Of a DNA stretch of 23,101 bases, positions 1 through 11,529 are shown in pieces (position 1 is the first letter of the stretch; each line of letters starts with the position of its first letter). The notes under the pieces are model-generated. The model was not told the origin of the DNA and searched no databases. It was given only the letters and a program-made list of their open reading frames with translations. The translations under genes were made by a program, and so were the position numbers. This DNA is from Zygnema cylindricum. Lineage: Eukaryota > Streptophyta > Zygnematophyceae > Zygnematales > Zygnemataceae. The stretch covers positions 1 through 23,101 of the forward strand of contig JBBHKE010001009.1 in the NCBI GenBank assembly GCA_037447655.1, in the 5' to 3' direction.

Positions 1-250
<250 letters not shown>

Positions 251-335
251 TTTTTGTATTCTGTTTTGTTTTTCATTTTATTTTGTTCTTCTTTTTTTTG
301 GTTGTGTTGTAATTTTTTTATTTTTTTTTTTGCAG

Positions 336-1139
336 GAGGCAAATTATAATTTAGGGCGGGCGTACCAGCAAATCGGATTACCGCATTTATCGATTCCTTT
401 TTACGAAAAAGTACTTCAAACTCATGTTTGTCACCACCCTCTACCTCCTTCCTCCCTCTGTGGACCGGAAGGTGTAATGGAAACTGTAACGGAAACCGTA
501 ATAAAAAATGTAAGTGAAACTGTAACAGAAAATGTTACTATGACTGAAACGGAAACTACAGAAACTGTGATAGAAACTGTAACGGGAACAGAAACTGTAA
601 CTGAAACTGTGTCTGAAACAACTGAAGCTGTAACTGAGAGACTATCTGTTCCAGAGCCGATCTCTGGTAAGGAAGGAAGTGTTTCTACGGAAAAAGGAAG
701 GACGGATGTGGAGAAGGGAAATAGGGAAAGGAAGGGAAAAAGAAGGAAAGTTAAAGGAAGAGAAGGGAGGGAGGAGAGAGAAGGGAGGGTGGAGACGGAA
801 GGGAGGGAGGAAGGAGAGGGGATGGAGGAGAGAGGAGGAAGGGAGGTGAGTGGAGGAAGGGAAGAGAGAGAAGGGAGGGAAGAGAGAGAAGGGATGGAGG
901 AGAAAGAAGGGAAGGAGGAGAGAGAAGGGAGGGACTGGGGAGCAGGGAGGGAGTGGAAAGCAGGGAGGGAGAGGAGAGGAGGGAGGGAGGGAGGAGGGAG
1001 GGAGGAGAGTGAAAGGAGAGAGGATAAAGGATGTTGTGATTTGAAAAGAGAGGCGGCTCATAATCTGGCTCTCATTTATCGCGATAGTGGTTCGGGAAAT
1101 TTGGCACGACAATTATATATGGATTATGTGACTATTTGA
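336..1139 (+). CDS. GTF3C3: Terminal exon of TFIIIC subunit GTF3C3 (TFC4/Sfc4-like TPR protein), 5' part outside window
   Basis: This is the C-terminus of the TPR-rich TFIIIC subunit that binds tRNA/5S gene promoters and bridges to TFIIIB for RNA polymerase III. The exon opens after a T-rich tract and TGCAG at 331-335, in phase 0, and stops at TGA 1137-1139. The first ~30 residues (EANYNLGRAYQQIGL..) form a TPR with the NLGRAY..A..YEKVL pattern. The last ~30 (REAAHNLALIYRDSGSGNLA..) match the family's closing TPR-like helix pair and its short tail ending YVTI. Between them lie about 190 residues of low complexity: a Thr/Val/Glu repeat (about 478-650), then a Glu/Arg/Gly stretch from nearly pure purine DNA (about 703-1024). 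That insertion is unusual for the family; since both flanks stay in one frame it is probably translated, though removal as an intron cannot be excluded. Upstream exons lie before the window. Identification rests on the two conserved ends. Confidence 0.82.
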   Translation, partial: EANYNLGRAYQQIGLPHLSIPFYEKVLQTHVCHHPLPPSSLCGPEGVMETVTETVIKNVSETVTENVTMTETETTETVIETVTGTETVTETVSETTEAVTERLSVPEPISGKEGSVSTEKGRTDVEKGNRERKGKRRKVKGREGREEREGRVETEGREEGEGMEERGGREVSGGREEREGREEREGMEEKEGKEEREGRDWGAGREWKAGRERRGGREGGGREESERREDKGCCDLKREAAHNLALIYRDSGSGNLARQLYMDYVTI

Positions 1140-1250
1140 CTCACGTTGACTTTGACTCACTTTGACTTTGACTCACTTTGACTTTGACTCACTTTGACTT
1201 TGACTCACTTTAAATTTAACACACTTTGACTTTGACTTTGGCGTTGACTT
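1137..1250 (+). repeat. 16-bp tandem repeat at the GTF3C3 stop codon
   Basis: The unit GACTTTGACTCACTTT repeats about four times from 1149 to 1212, with decayed units on both sides. The array begins on the stop codon itself and forms the start of the 3' UTR or flank. Confidence 0.85.
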
Positions 1251-1644
1251 CTGTTCAACATAGAGAATACTTTTTACACCAGAATTTTGAGTATGTTCAA
1301 GGATTTTTCCAGGATTTTTTAGGGTTTTTTAGGATCTTACAGGATTCTTTTTTAGGATTTTTAAAGGTTTAATATTGGTCTTTCAGATTAAATTTCAATG
1401 CTTTTGTTCAATGTACATAGTTTTCCGTGCATAAAAAATATTTTAGGAGTGTTAAAAAAAAAAAATCTGGAAGAAGTTGACCGTAAAACTATAAATTTCA
1501 AGTGTATTGGTACACACTTGATTTGGAGTTACATAATTAATGTACAAAAATTAATCTTGATGATTTGCAAAATAAGCATTTTTGTCGATATTGGAACAAT
1601 GTCAAAATAATTTCACACACCTATGTCGAATGGTGTTCCGTGGC

Positions 1645-1675
<31 letters not shown>

Positions 1676-1984
1676 CATATCTTTAATGGTCACTCCTAAT
1701 GAAGTTTAGATATATTTGTCGATTTGTTGCCATACTAAAAACATTTCGTAATTTCTCGACAAACATTTGTTGAGTTAAAAAGTTAGTTAGAAAATTATAT
1801 ATGATATGTCCATATTCTATGAGTATTATAAGGTGAAATAAAAACCTAAAAGAATACTGAACAAGACTTAATTAAAAAAAGAAAAAATATAAAAAAGGCT
1901 AAGTACAGGGTTACAATGTATTACACCTCCAAATGTTTTCTCACATTGTAACTACTGTTCAAAGTTTGAGTGTGACACTTTAAA
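1251..1984. other. Intergenic DNA between convergent genes
   Basis: This AT-rich stretch has no convincing gene. It contains T/AGGATTTTT-type short repeats (about 1300-1360) and a TTTA microsatellite (about 1643-1676). A 70-codon frame at 1398-1610 shows no family resemblance. Confidence 0.6.
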
Positions 1985-2345
1985 GTGTGAGTCGGAGAGG
2001 GGAAGGGAGAGGGAGAGGGAGAGGCAGAGAGAGAGGGAGAGGGAGAGGAAGAGGGAGGGAGCCGGATAGGGAGAGGCAGAGGGAGAGGGAGAGGAAAAGG
2101 GAGGGAGAGGGAGAGGAAAAGGGAGGGAGAGAGGGAGAGGACAGAGACGAAGGTCGAGAGGGAGGGAGAAGGTAAGGGCGTGGGAGGGAGAGGGAGAGAG
2201 AGAGGCAGAGGGAGAGGGAGAGGATGGAGAGAGAGGGTAAGGGCGTGGGAGGGAGAGGGAGAAGGAGAGAGAGGAGAGGGAGAGGGAAGAGGGGAGGAAG
2301 AGGGAGAGGGAAGAAATGGGAGAGGGAGTGGGAGAGGGAGAGTAG
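1985..2345 (+). repeat. GA-rich purine tract (GAGAGG-type)
   Basis: About 350 bp is almost entirely purine on the + strand, built from GAGAGG and GGGAGA units. Frames on both strands give only Arg/Glu/Gly or Pro/Ser/Leu repeats, so they are not genes. The tract lies downstream of both convergent genes. Confidence 0.9.
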
Positions 2346-2819
2346 GATATGCATTATATGCCTGAGAGATCGCAGTATTAGAGGCTATAAGTTTTAGGAT
2401 TAGTATATAAGGAAATTTGTGACAATTCATAAATTAATTTTCACATATTGTTAACTTTTGGAACCTGACAAGTATAAAAAAAAAAAAAAAAACAATTCTC
2501 TATCTAGTTTGTCTAATCTGTTTTGTTCCTTTGTTTTTTATTAAGTCAAATCTTTTCATATCGACAATTTTGGAAGATAGGAATACCAAATTCTCTCGAA
2601 AGCAAAGATGTATAATATGTATGTAAAAATATTTTCCTAATGTATAAAATCAACAATGTATACATTTGAATTTTTATTTTGCAACTTGACTATGAACAAA
2701 AAAATTTGCCACTCGAGAATTGATTTTCCAAACTACTTTATACCCATTTTTTTTTTCGCATTCTGTAATAAACGATTATTCTCTAGATAACCAACCTTTC
2801 TTTTAATCATAATAACCTT
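2346..2819. other. 3' flank of the permease gene
   Basis: AT-rich, with an A run at about 2477-2491. The only feature of note is a possible permease polyadenylation signal at 2673-2678, listed separately. No coding signal. Confidence 0.5.
2673..2678 (-). promoter_or_regulatory. Candidate polyadenylation signal AATAAA of the permease gene
   Basis: The minus strand reads AATAAA about 145 bases past the TAG stop at 2822-2820. The motif is common by chance in such AT-rich DNA, so position is the only support. Confidence 0.3.
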
Positions 2820-5800
2820 CTATTTTGTCTCTAGTGTCGGTACCGGCCCTTGGAAAAATCCCGGTCTCCAAAAATAGGCTCCAAACCAACCAACAATAGC
2901 AAGGACAAATGTACCTCCCACGGTCACAGGAGCATAATTAAGGGTAGAGGAATCAATAGGATATACTGTCAAATAAAAAAAAAAAGGGAGGGTGAGGGAA
3001 GAAACACACAAAAAATAAGGTCAATAAAAAAGATGAGAGGTTAGGTGTCGAATAATCGATCGGATATACAGTCGAAAAACGAAGGAAAAAAAAACAAAAA
3101 AGGAAAAACATGAAGGTCAAGGAAAAGGAATGAGTAGAAAAAGAAAGGAAGGAAATCAAAAAAGAGAACCCGATAAGTATTTTTTCCTACTCACTCAAAA
3201 TTCCACTTTCCACACTAAATTGTGGTATAAAATGACAACATGTCACAACTTTGGGAGTGGGATAAAGAGAAAAAGAAAAAGATAGGTTTACTATTTTATA
3301 GATATTTTTTAACTTTTTTCAAACTTTACATTCCATATTAGGGCCATACCATCCTTCAATTGCATAATTTTTTCCCTAGAAGTTACGACATTAGGAGATC
3401 TCAGTTTTCTTTTATATAATGTCAATTAAAAATCGTCGTACCGGTTCAAATTGCATTTGTTTTACCCATTTTACACAATTTACGCAATTTTAAGAACTTT
3501 AAAATCGTTGAAAATTGAGATATTTGCAAATACAATAAGGAACATTTAAACCAAAAAATGATTCTAGTTCCATAGCTATAAAATACGGAAAATTGTGGCC
3601 AGAGGTTATCCATTATTTTATTCCAATTTTATTAATTTGACCAGACCATTTAATTATTTTAACTCGAAAAAATTACTAGCATGATCGGAATTTTACTAGT
3701 TTGACTGGAATATTTCACTTGTTTGACTCGAATTTTTCAAAAAAAACTTACGGGCCGGAAGACTGAGGACAACCACCAAAGCGAGAATCCAAAAAACGGA
3801 GAGCCAACCAAAAATGAGGGAAAAGGGTCCCGCATGGAAAGGACCTCTCTGAAAAGTACAAAAGTACACAATAGAAAGTACATTTTTTAGTATTGTCACT
3901 TAGGAATCTTAATTCCCAAGAAAATATTCATCCTAAGAAAATATTCGAAGTACATTTTTTAGTTCACTCGAGATCTTAAAACGAAGCAGGAAAAAAGTCA
4001 ATTTTTCGCATAACACAAAATGTGAATTGCAGTAATGGGGAAAAAAATGGGGAAAAAAATGGGGAAAAAAATGGGGAAAAAAATGGGGAAAAAAATGGGG
4101 AAAAAATGGAGAAAAAAATAGGGAAAAAACGGGGAAAAGAAAAAACGGGAAAAAAAAAGGAGGGGAAAAAAATAAGGAAAAAAAATGGGGAAAATCATTG
4201 GAAAAAATGGGGAAAAAAAATGAGAAAACGAAAAAACTTGTCGGTAAAGAAATTGTACCACAAAATGTCGAAGCCCGAGAGTTAATCGGAGGAAAATTGG
4301 AATTAGATAGGAGATATAAAACCCGATAACGACGATAGACGTGACGGCCGCGAAAGCTGTGGGACCGGTGAGAGAGAGGAGAGCGAATCCAAAGGCACAG
4401 ATACCGACAAGAAATATGGCCATTAAGGGAGTTCCGGTATAAGGAGTGACCATTCTCCATATTTGCCATCCGGGAAGACCGCGATCGCGACTGAAAGCAA
4501 AACACTACATACGGGAAAAAGGGGAAAAAGAGGGGGAAATGAAGGGGAGATGAGGGGGAAATGAGGGGAAGAAGAGGGGAAAAAGAGGGGAAGAAGAGGA
4601 GAAAAAGAGGAGAAAAAGAGGAGAAAAAGGAGGGAAGAAAAGCGAAGAAGAAAAAAGGATAGAATTCATAGTTGTTTTTTAGTTGATTTAGTTTTTTTAG
4701 TCTTTTCAGTCTTTTCAGTTTTTTTATGAAAGAATGAATGAGTAGTAACATTTTTTTAACAAAGAGTATAGGAAGAAAAGGTGGGTCTCGGGAAATAGAA
4801 TCGGGAAATAGTATCAAGCAATAGTATCAAGAAAAAGTAGATATAGTATCAAGATTTCTAGTATCAAAAAAAGTACAGAATCCGAAACTTACAATACGAG
4901 ACGCAGCCGTGAGACAGGACAGTCCAGAAAACCACGCGGCGACGACGGGGAAAATTAGAAGCGCGATCCCGCCGTTTCCGCTGCCAAACCGCGCTTTAAA
5001 GACGTCGAAGAAAATCTGCGCGCCCGCGTAGCCTCCTGATTCGTTGTCCGCGTTTAAAAGATCCAGTGGATCCTGGGAACAAAAATTAAGAAACAAAATT
5101 TAGAAAGTTGTTTTCTTTAGAAGTCGATTTTGTTAAACGTTGTGTTTTTTGGAAGTCGAGATTTTTGGAAGTTGATCTTTTTAGGGGTTGGTTTTCTTAG
5201 AAGCTGATATTTCTAGAAGATGAGGTTTTTAAAAATTGATAATTTTAGAAGTTGATTTCTTCAAAAACTGTTCTTTTTAGCCAATCAAATTCCTTTGTGG
5301 ATAAAGCGATAACTGAAAGAGAAACGACTTCTTTTTTTTTTCTAAAATTGAAAATCAGTTTGGAATTTTGGAATTTGGATTGAAGAAATCGAGAGTAAAT
5401 GCGCAAAATTTGAATTTTTAACATTTAAAATCCGTTTGGATCGAAGCAAACCAAAAGCAAACGAGCAAAAGTTGATTTTCTAAAATCAAGAATTAGCGTG
5501 GATTTAAGCAAAAAGTAGATTTTTAAAAATAAGAAAATCATTCGGGTTACATTAATATGTTTCGAACGAACTTGCAAAAGCAAGCCAGTGAAATTCAGTA
5601 GTAAACAATAATTCAATAACATTTCAATAAAAACTATAACTTCTCGGTACGATAAGATTTTCGAGAAATGAACCGCAACAGTAATTCAATAGTAACTCAA
5701 CAATAAATCAGCGATAATTTCCGTAATTCAATAACAATTCAACAAAAACTCAACAAAAACTCGACAAAAACTCAATAAAAACTTACTGTATTTTCTTAGT

Positions 5801-8800
5801 ACGATAAGAATTTCAAAATCCTTAAAAAACAAAAACCAAAAAAAAAAAAAAAAAACGAAAAGCAAAAAAAAAAAAAAAACAAAAAACCCAAAAAACAGAA
5901 ACAAAAAGTTAAGCTTCAAACTCACTCCTTGAATACTGAAAGTGAGAGCGAGAATGTAGAGAGCCCCAGTGAGAGAAGAAACCACCACCGCCAACCATAT
6001 CGCCATCCCCGTCGTCTTATCTGCCCCCTTCGTCTCCTCCGTCATATGGGCCGCCGCGTCATATCCTGCCAAAATGAGGGGGAGTAGAGGGAGAGGAGAG
6101 GGAGAGGGAGAGGGAGAGGGAGAGGGAGGGGAGAGGGAGAGGGAGGGGAGAGGGAGAGGGAGAGGGAGGGGAGAGGGAGAGGGAGGGGAGAGGGAGAGGG
6201 AGAGGGAGAGGGAGAGGGAGAGGGAGGGAAGAGGGAGAGGGAGGGAGAAGGGAAGGATCGGTTAAGGGAATAAGAGGCAAGATAGGCCCCGGCATAGTTT
6301 CTTCACAAAAGTAATCACCGCTCCCCTCCTTTGGTAAGGATCGGAAGGGAAGGAGGAGGGGGAGGGGGGGGGAGACGGAGAGGGAGGAGGCGAGAGAGAG
6401 GGGGGGGGGGGAGAGGGAGTATTCACCAAGGAGACATTTGTACCATTATTCGCACCCTAGTATTAAATTGACAGTCACACCCACTCCTCAGCCACACTAT
6501 TAGTGTCTCAACTTTTATCCTTTCTTTCCATTTCCTAATTGTCTCCCTCTCCACAATTTCTCCCAACATTGTGGAACAATGAAAAATAAAATATAATTAT
6601 GAACTTTTATTTATTTTTAGCTTTAATTTGAAAACTTTATATTAGAGTTTCATGCATTGTTTTAAGTGAAAACAATTGGAAAAACTATTTGTGGTTACCT
6701 CATACTATTCGTGACATTGTAGGGTATAATACGTGTATGGTATGGAGGTATAAAATAATAAAATATGACATTTGGAGTGTAGTTGAAAGAGTTCGAGATT
6801 TCGATTTCGTTCGAAATCTATCCGTACGAAAGGATTTTTTTGTACGATCACCAAGGAAAGAAAACTGTTTTCGTACAGTAAGAGCTTTTTGTACGGTGAG
6901 AACTAGAACAAAAATATTTTCGTACAGTGCGCAATTTTCTGTACGATCAGAACCAAGAGGATACAAAACCATTTTCGGACAATCGGACGGTCGCTGATCA
7001 AAGTAGCGATCTAAGAAGATCACATGAAAAGCCCATAACACAACTTACGATAAAGGCGCCGACCAAAGGCCTACCATAAAAACGCCTACTTTTGAACTAT
7101 GTACTGTACCTTTCTTATTTCGAACTATATTTTTTTATTCGTACTTTTCGATCAATGCTTTGGAGTATACTACGCACAATAGTACGAAGGATACAATATA
7201 GCATTTGTAATTGCTTTCACACATACAAACGTCACGTCGGTCTGAACAACATCGCGTTATTTCTATGCACGGAAGATCGCCAAATCGATCCGGCAAGGAT
7301 CGTTGAAACGATACACCGTGAATCGCTATTAGTGTTAATAAAACTTTCGCCACTTAAAACATATTTTCTCCGTACACACTTGTCTGATTTTCACTTCGAG
7401 ACCACCAATCGGAAGGTGGGAATCTTGGCTTTCAATCGCATCAGTCAGATCCATAATCCGACAAGCGTATACGGAGAAAAGATATTTTTAAGTCGCAAAA
7501 AAAACATTAACACTAATAGCGATACATGGTGTACTGCCCTTAAATATTACAAAGTATAAAATGTTTGACTCTTCTTTTAGCACTCAGATTCGTTGGTGTA
7601 GTTGGTTATCACATCAGTCTAACACACTGAAGGTCGCCGGATCGAGCCCGGCACGAATCATGTTCAATTCAAATCTATTATTAATTTCGTACGCATTTTG
7701 GTTACTGTTCAACAGTTATATTTTGATATTTACCGTAACGTTAATTCGCAGATTTTATATTTAACGGTTGTTACTTTAGGTCTTAAATTACTATTTAGTA
7801 CTACGTTTTAGAGTTTTTTAAAGGCTGTAAATCGGTTTATTGAAATACTAAGTGAAAACTGAAGAGAGAAGACTCAAACTGAAAATATAGGATTTGCTGT
7901 CCTATGATCATTATGATGTCATCGTACCTTTCCTATAGTTCGTACTTTTCCTATACTTCGTACTTTATACAATGAACTTTTACGTTGTTCTAATACTGTA
8001 CGGTCAAACAAAAGTTTAGTCCGTACGTTTTGGTCTACGGTTTGGAGTACAATAACCCACATATAACGTTTATGATTGTTTCCGTGCATTCAAACTTAGG
8101 TCTAATTGTTTAAACTATAAGTCGGTTAATAAAGTACGACTCACCTATAATAGTGAAGACTGAAGAGAGAAGACCCAAACTGAAAATGTACGGTCGGCTG
8201 TGAATTCCCGGAGCCTGGTCGCTCACGAATTTTGTGAATACGAAATCCGCCGATTGGTGCGTCGGCGCCACGGCTAAAAGTACGACAGATACGATAATAA
8301 CGCCAAAAAAGTCCCAAAAAATGGCGATATTTTCCAGCGGTCCGACCAATGCCAGCCCTGCAATTTATTGAAAACGACAAATTCCTGTCAGTTTTATTGT
8401 AATACGTTAAGAAAAAACAAAAAAAGACAAAACGAACAAAACGAAACATACGAAATAAAGAGAAAAACGGACAAAACGAACAAAACGCTAAATCGATAAA
8501 ATGATATTGTCGTGTAGTCAACGGTTAGGAAGTTACAGCATAATTTCCGCCTTTACGATTTTAAACAGTCTCATAGAACAGAAATGTAATCGTACAGTTC
8601 GTAAATTTACGAAAAAATTGTACGAACTGTTATTGTTTTACTTTCTCTACTCTAAACCATTTGACTATATCTTATTTTAAAAAGTGGGAGAAAAGGAACT
8701 TTTTAAAACTCCAAAAAAAAAGTTTTTCTTAAATTCTTAAGAAATTTCGGAAAACTTTTCATATGTTTGTCATATTTTTTCCCAAAGAAGATTTCTAAAA

Positions 8801-11461
8801 ATCATTTGTATTTGTTGATGGGCTGTTTATGGAAATTCAATACAAATTGCATCCGCAATCAATAAAAGTATTAATAAAAAATTTCAATAAAAATTTTTGA
8901 TAAAAAAGGTTTTCATAAAATCCCAATAATAAGTTTTTAAAAGTTACGATCAAAAAAAAATTGACATTACGTCACGACAAAAAAAAAGGGATAAACTGAA
9001 ACGTCGACCTCCTCCCTTATTTTTTTTCATGTTCACCTGATAAATCGTTCTCAATTACTCCAGAAAAAAATATATATTAACTTCATTTCAGTGAGATTTT
9101 ACTGATTAAAAGTTGATTACAAACCACCTAAAACTGTCTAAATTTTATTTTCATTTTGGCCCAAAAAAAATGACTCTCGAAAATACGAAAAATTTACGAC
9201 AGTGCCCACCGTCATTAGCGATAAGGATTTAATAGTGTTAATGCGAAATTAGAATGTATAATATTAGTTTAGTGTAAGGAGACGTGGCAGACTGTAGTCC
9301 ACTCCCTTAAACAGCGTTGTTGACACTATATTATGATTTTCGGCCAAAAAAAGTCGCGACCAAATTAGTGTTGTTAACTTTAATAACGATAAGCGGTGTA
9401 ACGCTAGAGCAAAAAAATTACGATTTCTCACCTTCCATAATAACTAACTAATATATCCTCGCCTTCCACACTAATTAACATATTTCTCCCCACCACACTA
9501 ATCAACAATTCCCCACCTTCACATTAATCAACATTCTCTCTCACATGCCACACTAATTAACAACACAACACATTCTCACCTGCCATATTGATCAACATAT
9601 GAGTCGCCAAAACCGCGCAAAAAATCCCGAGCATTTGTTTGTCGTCCGGATACCAACTTCCGGTCGACAAAAGGATGACCTCACTGATGAGGTCAGCACA
9701 GATCATATCCACCGCAGCCACGTTGGCAAACCCGGCGATGATGTTGAACCTGGGGGGGAGGGAGGGAGAGGAGGAAAGAGGGGGGGAGGGAGGGGGGAAA
9801 GTGAGGGATTGGGGGAGAGGGAGAAGGATACCGAGGGGAGATAGACGTGGGGAGAGGGAAGGGAATAGGGGTCGAGGAGAGGGAGGGAAGCACAAGGTAG
9901 AAAAAGAAGGAGAGGGAGTGGGAAAAGTGAGAGTTTGAAGAAAGAGGGAGGAGAGATAGGGAGAGAGGCAGGGGAAAGCGAGAGAAGAGAGGGGGGTAGA
10001 GAAAGGGAGAGAGGGAAGAGGAGGCAAGAGAAAGAGAGGAAGAGGGACAGTATCATATCACATAGTATATTTGGATGAATTGCAAACAAATTGTTGCTGG
10101 AAAAATCGTTTCAACAAAAATAGTTTTCGAGAAAAAGTTTAAAAGGATGCGAGTAAAGAGCAAGACAGATGTTCATTTTTTATTCATTTATTATTTAAAA
10201 AAAAAAAAAATTGGGGCAGTTTCTCTCACCAGGCGGTAACCCAGGAAAAAACATTTCCATATTTTCCTCCCAAATGATAAGCCCAAAAGTAAACTCCTCC
10301 GACAGTCTGCAAAAAAAACAAAAGGAAACGAAAAAAAAAAATCTTTTGCATATAATTAAAATTCCCAGACAAATCCCAAATAACCTTAAAACCTTATTTT
10401 AATATTGTACCTGGCAAATCCCGTAGATTAAAGAAAGAATCCTAACAAAATGCAGAATTAGAAGTAACTCCACAACAAAACCTAAGAGCTAAAAATAATC
10501 TTCTCACAGAATACAAACTTTAACTTTTAATTCTCTGGAATTTTTCACGATTTATTCATTAGTATAGAGTAGAAAAATTTAGCGTAAAAATCGCAAATAA
10601 TGCAGAATCGTACTTTTTTAGCGAAAAAAGCTACTTAATATTGAAATCGGATTATTTATCGTAACAGGATTTTGTTAAACCGATTTAATTATTAAAGCGG
10701 AAAGTCGTTCAGAGAGTAATAGTTATCTAACTCAGATTTCTCCTCTTTATTTTGCCACATTTTCTATTTCTGCAAAAGTACAAACCGGAAAATTACGGCC
10801 AAAAGAATAGCCATACCTTACCGGACAGGAAAAATAGATTTCCCCGAAATTGAGGAAATCGATATGAATATCGTTAAAACAGAAAATTGATCAAAAAGAG
10901 TTAATGCAATTAATCACTTTTCCCTTCTTTATTTTACCACATTCTCTAACTTCTGGCAAAAGTACAACCGACCGAAAACACCGACCGAAAAAACCGACCG
11001 AAAATACCGACCGGAAAAACCGACCAAAAAACCGACCGAAAAAGACAGACGAGGAAAAATTTTCATGTATCTTACCGGAAAAGAAGAACAAATTTCTCCG
11101 AGGGAAATGGATATGAAATTGGAGAAAATAGAAACTAGAACCCATCCCCAAAAAAGGGCAACTGGCCCTCCATATTGGAAGCCATAACCGTAAAGTCCCG
11201 TCACTCCCATCATCACTCCGATCTCCGAAAAGGCGAAACCATAATTAGTAAACCCACTCTGTAACGATAAAAACAAAAAAGGAAACAAAAAAGCAAACAA
11301 AAATAAACAAAAAGAAGGATGATTTTTAACTACAAAGCTGTACGGAAGCAGGGATGAGCGAGATGGACAGGAGAGCGAGAGAGAGCGGGAGAGAGAGAGA
11401 GGGAGGGAGAGAGGGGGAGAAAGAGAGAGGGAGAGAGAGCAAAGAGAGAGAGAGAGGGGGG

Positions 11462-11529
<68 letters not shown>

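Noticed and set aside
1921-2430. Overlapping Pro/Ser/Leu and Arg/Gly/Glu frames
   Set aside because: Open on both strands only because the purine tract lacks stop codons; no non-repeat domain. Same reasoning for frames at 5969-6295, 9557-10089, 11354-11548, 11726-11953 and 12335-13014.
4490-4491. Alternative exon 8 acceptor at the TTTCAG near 4489-4494
   Set aside because: Using it deletes the conserved CFAFS segment before RDRGLP; the TGTAG acceptor at 4505-4506 keeps the family motif and the frame.
3933-4817. 294-codon minus-strand frame
   Set aside because: Runs through introns 7 and 8 around permease exon 8 in a different frame; Phe/Pro-rich repeat translation.
7092-7559. 155-codon plus-strand frame in intron 5
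   Set aside because: It spans the end of the hAT-like fragment and the mariner-like MITE; no resemblance to a transposase.
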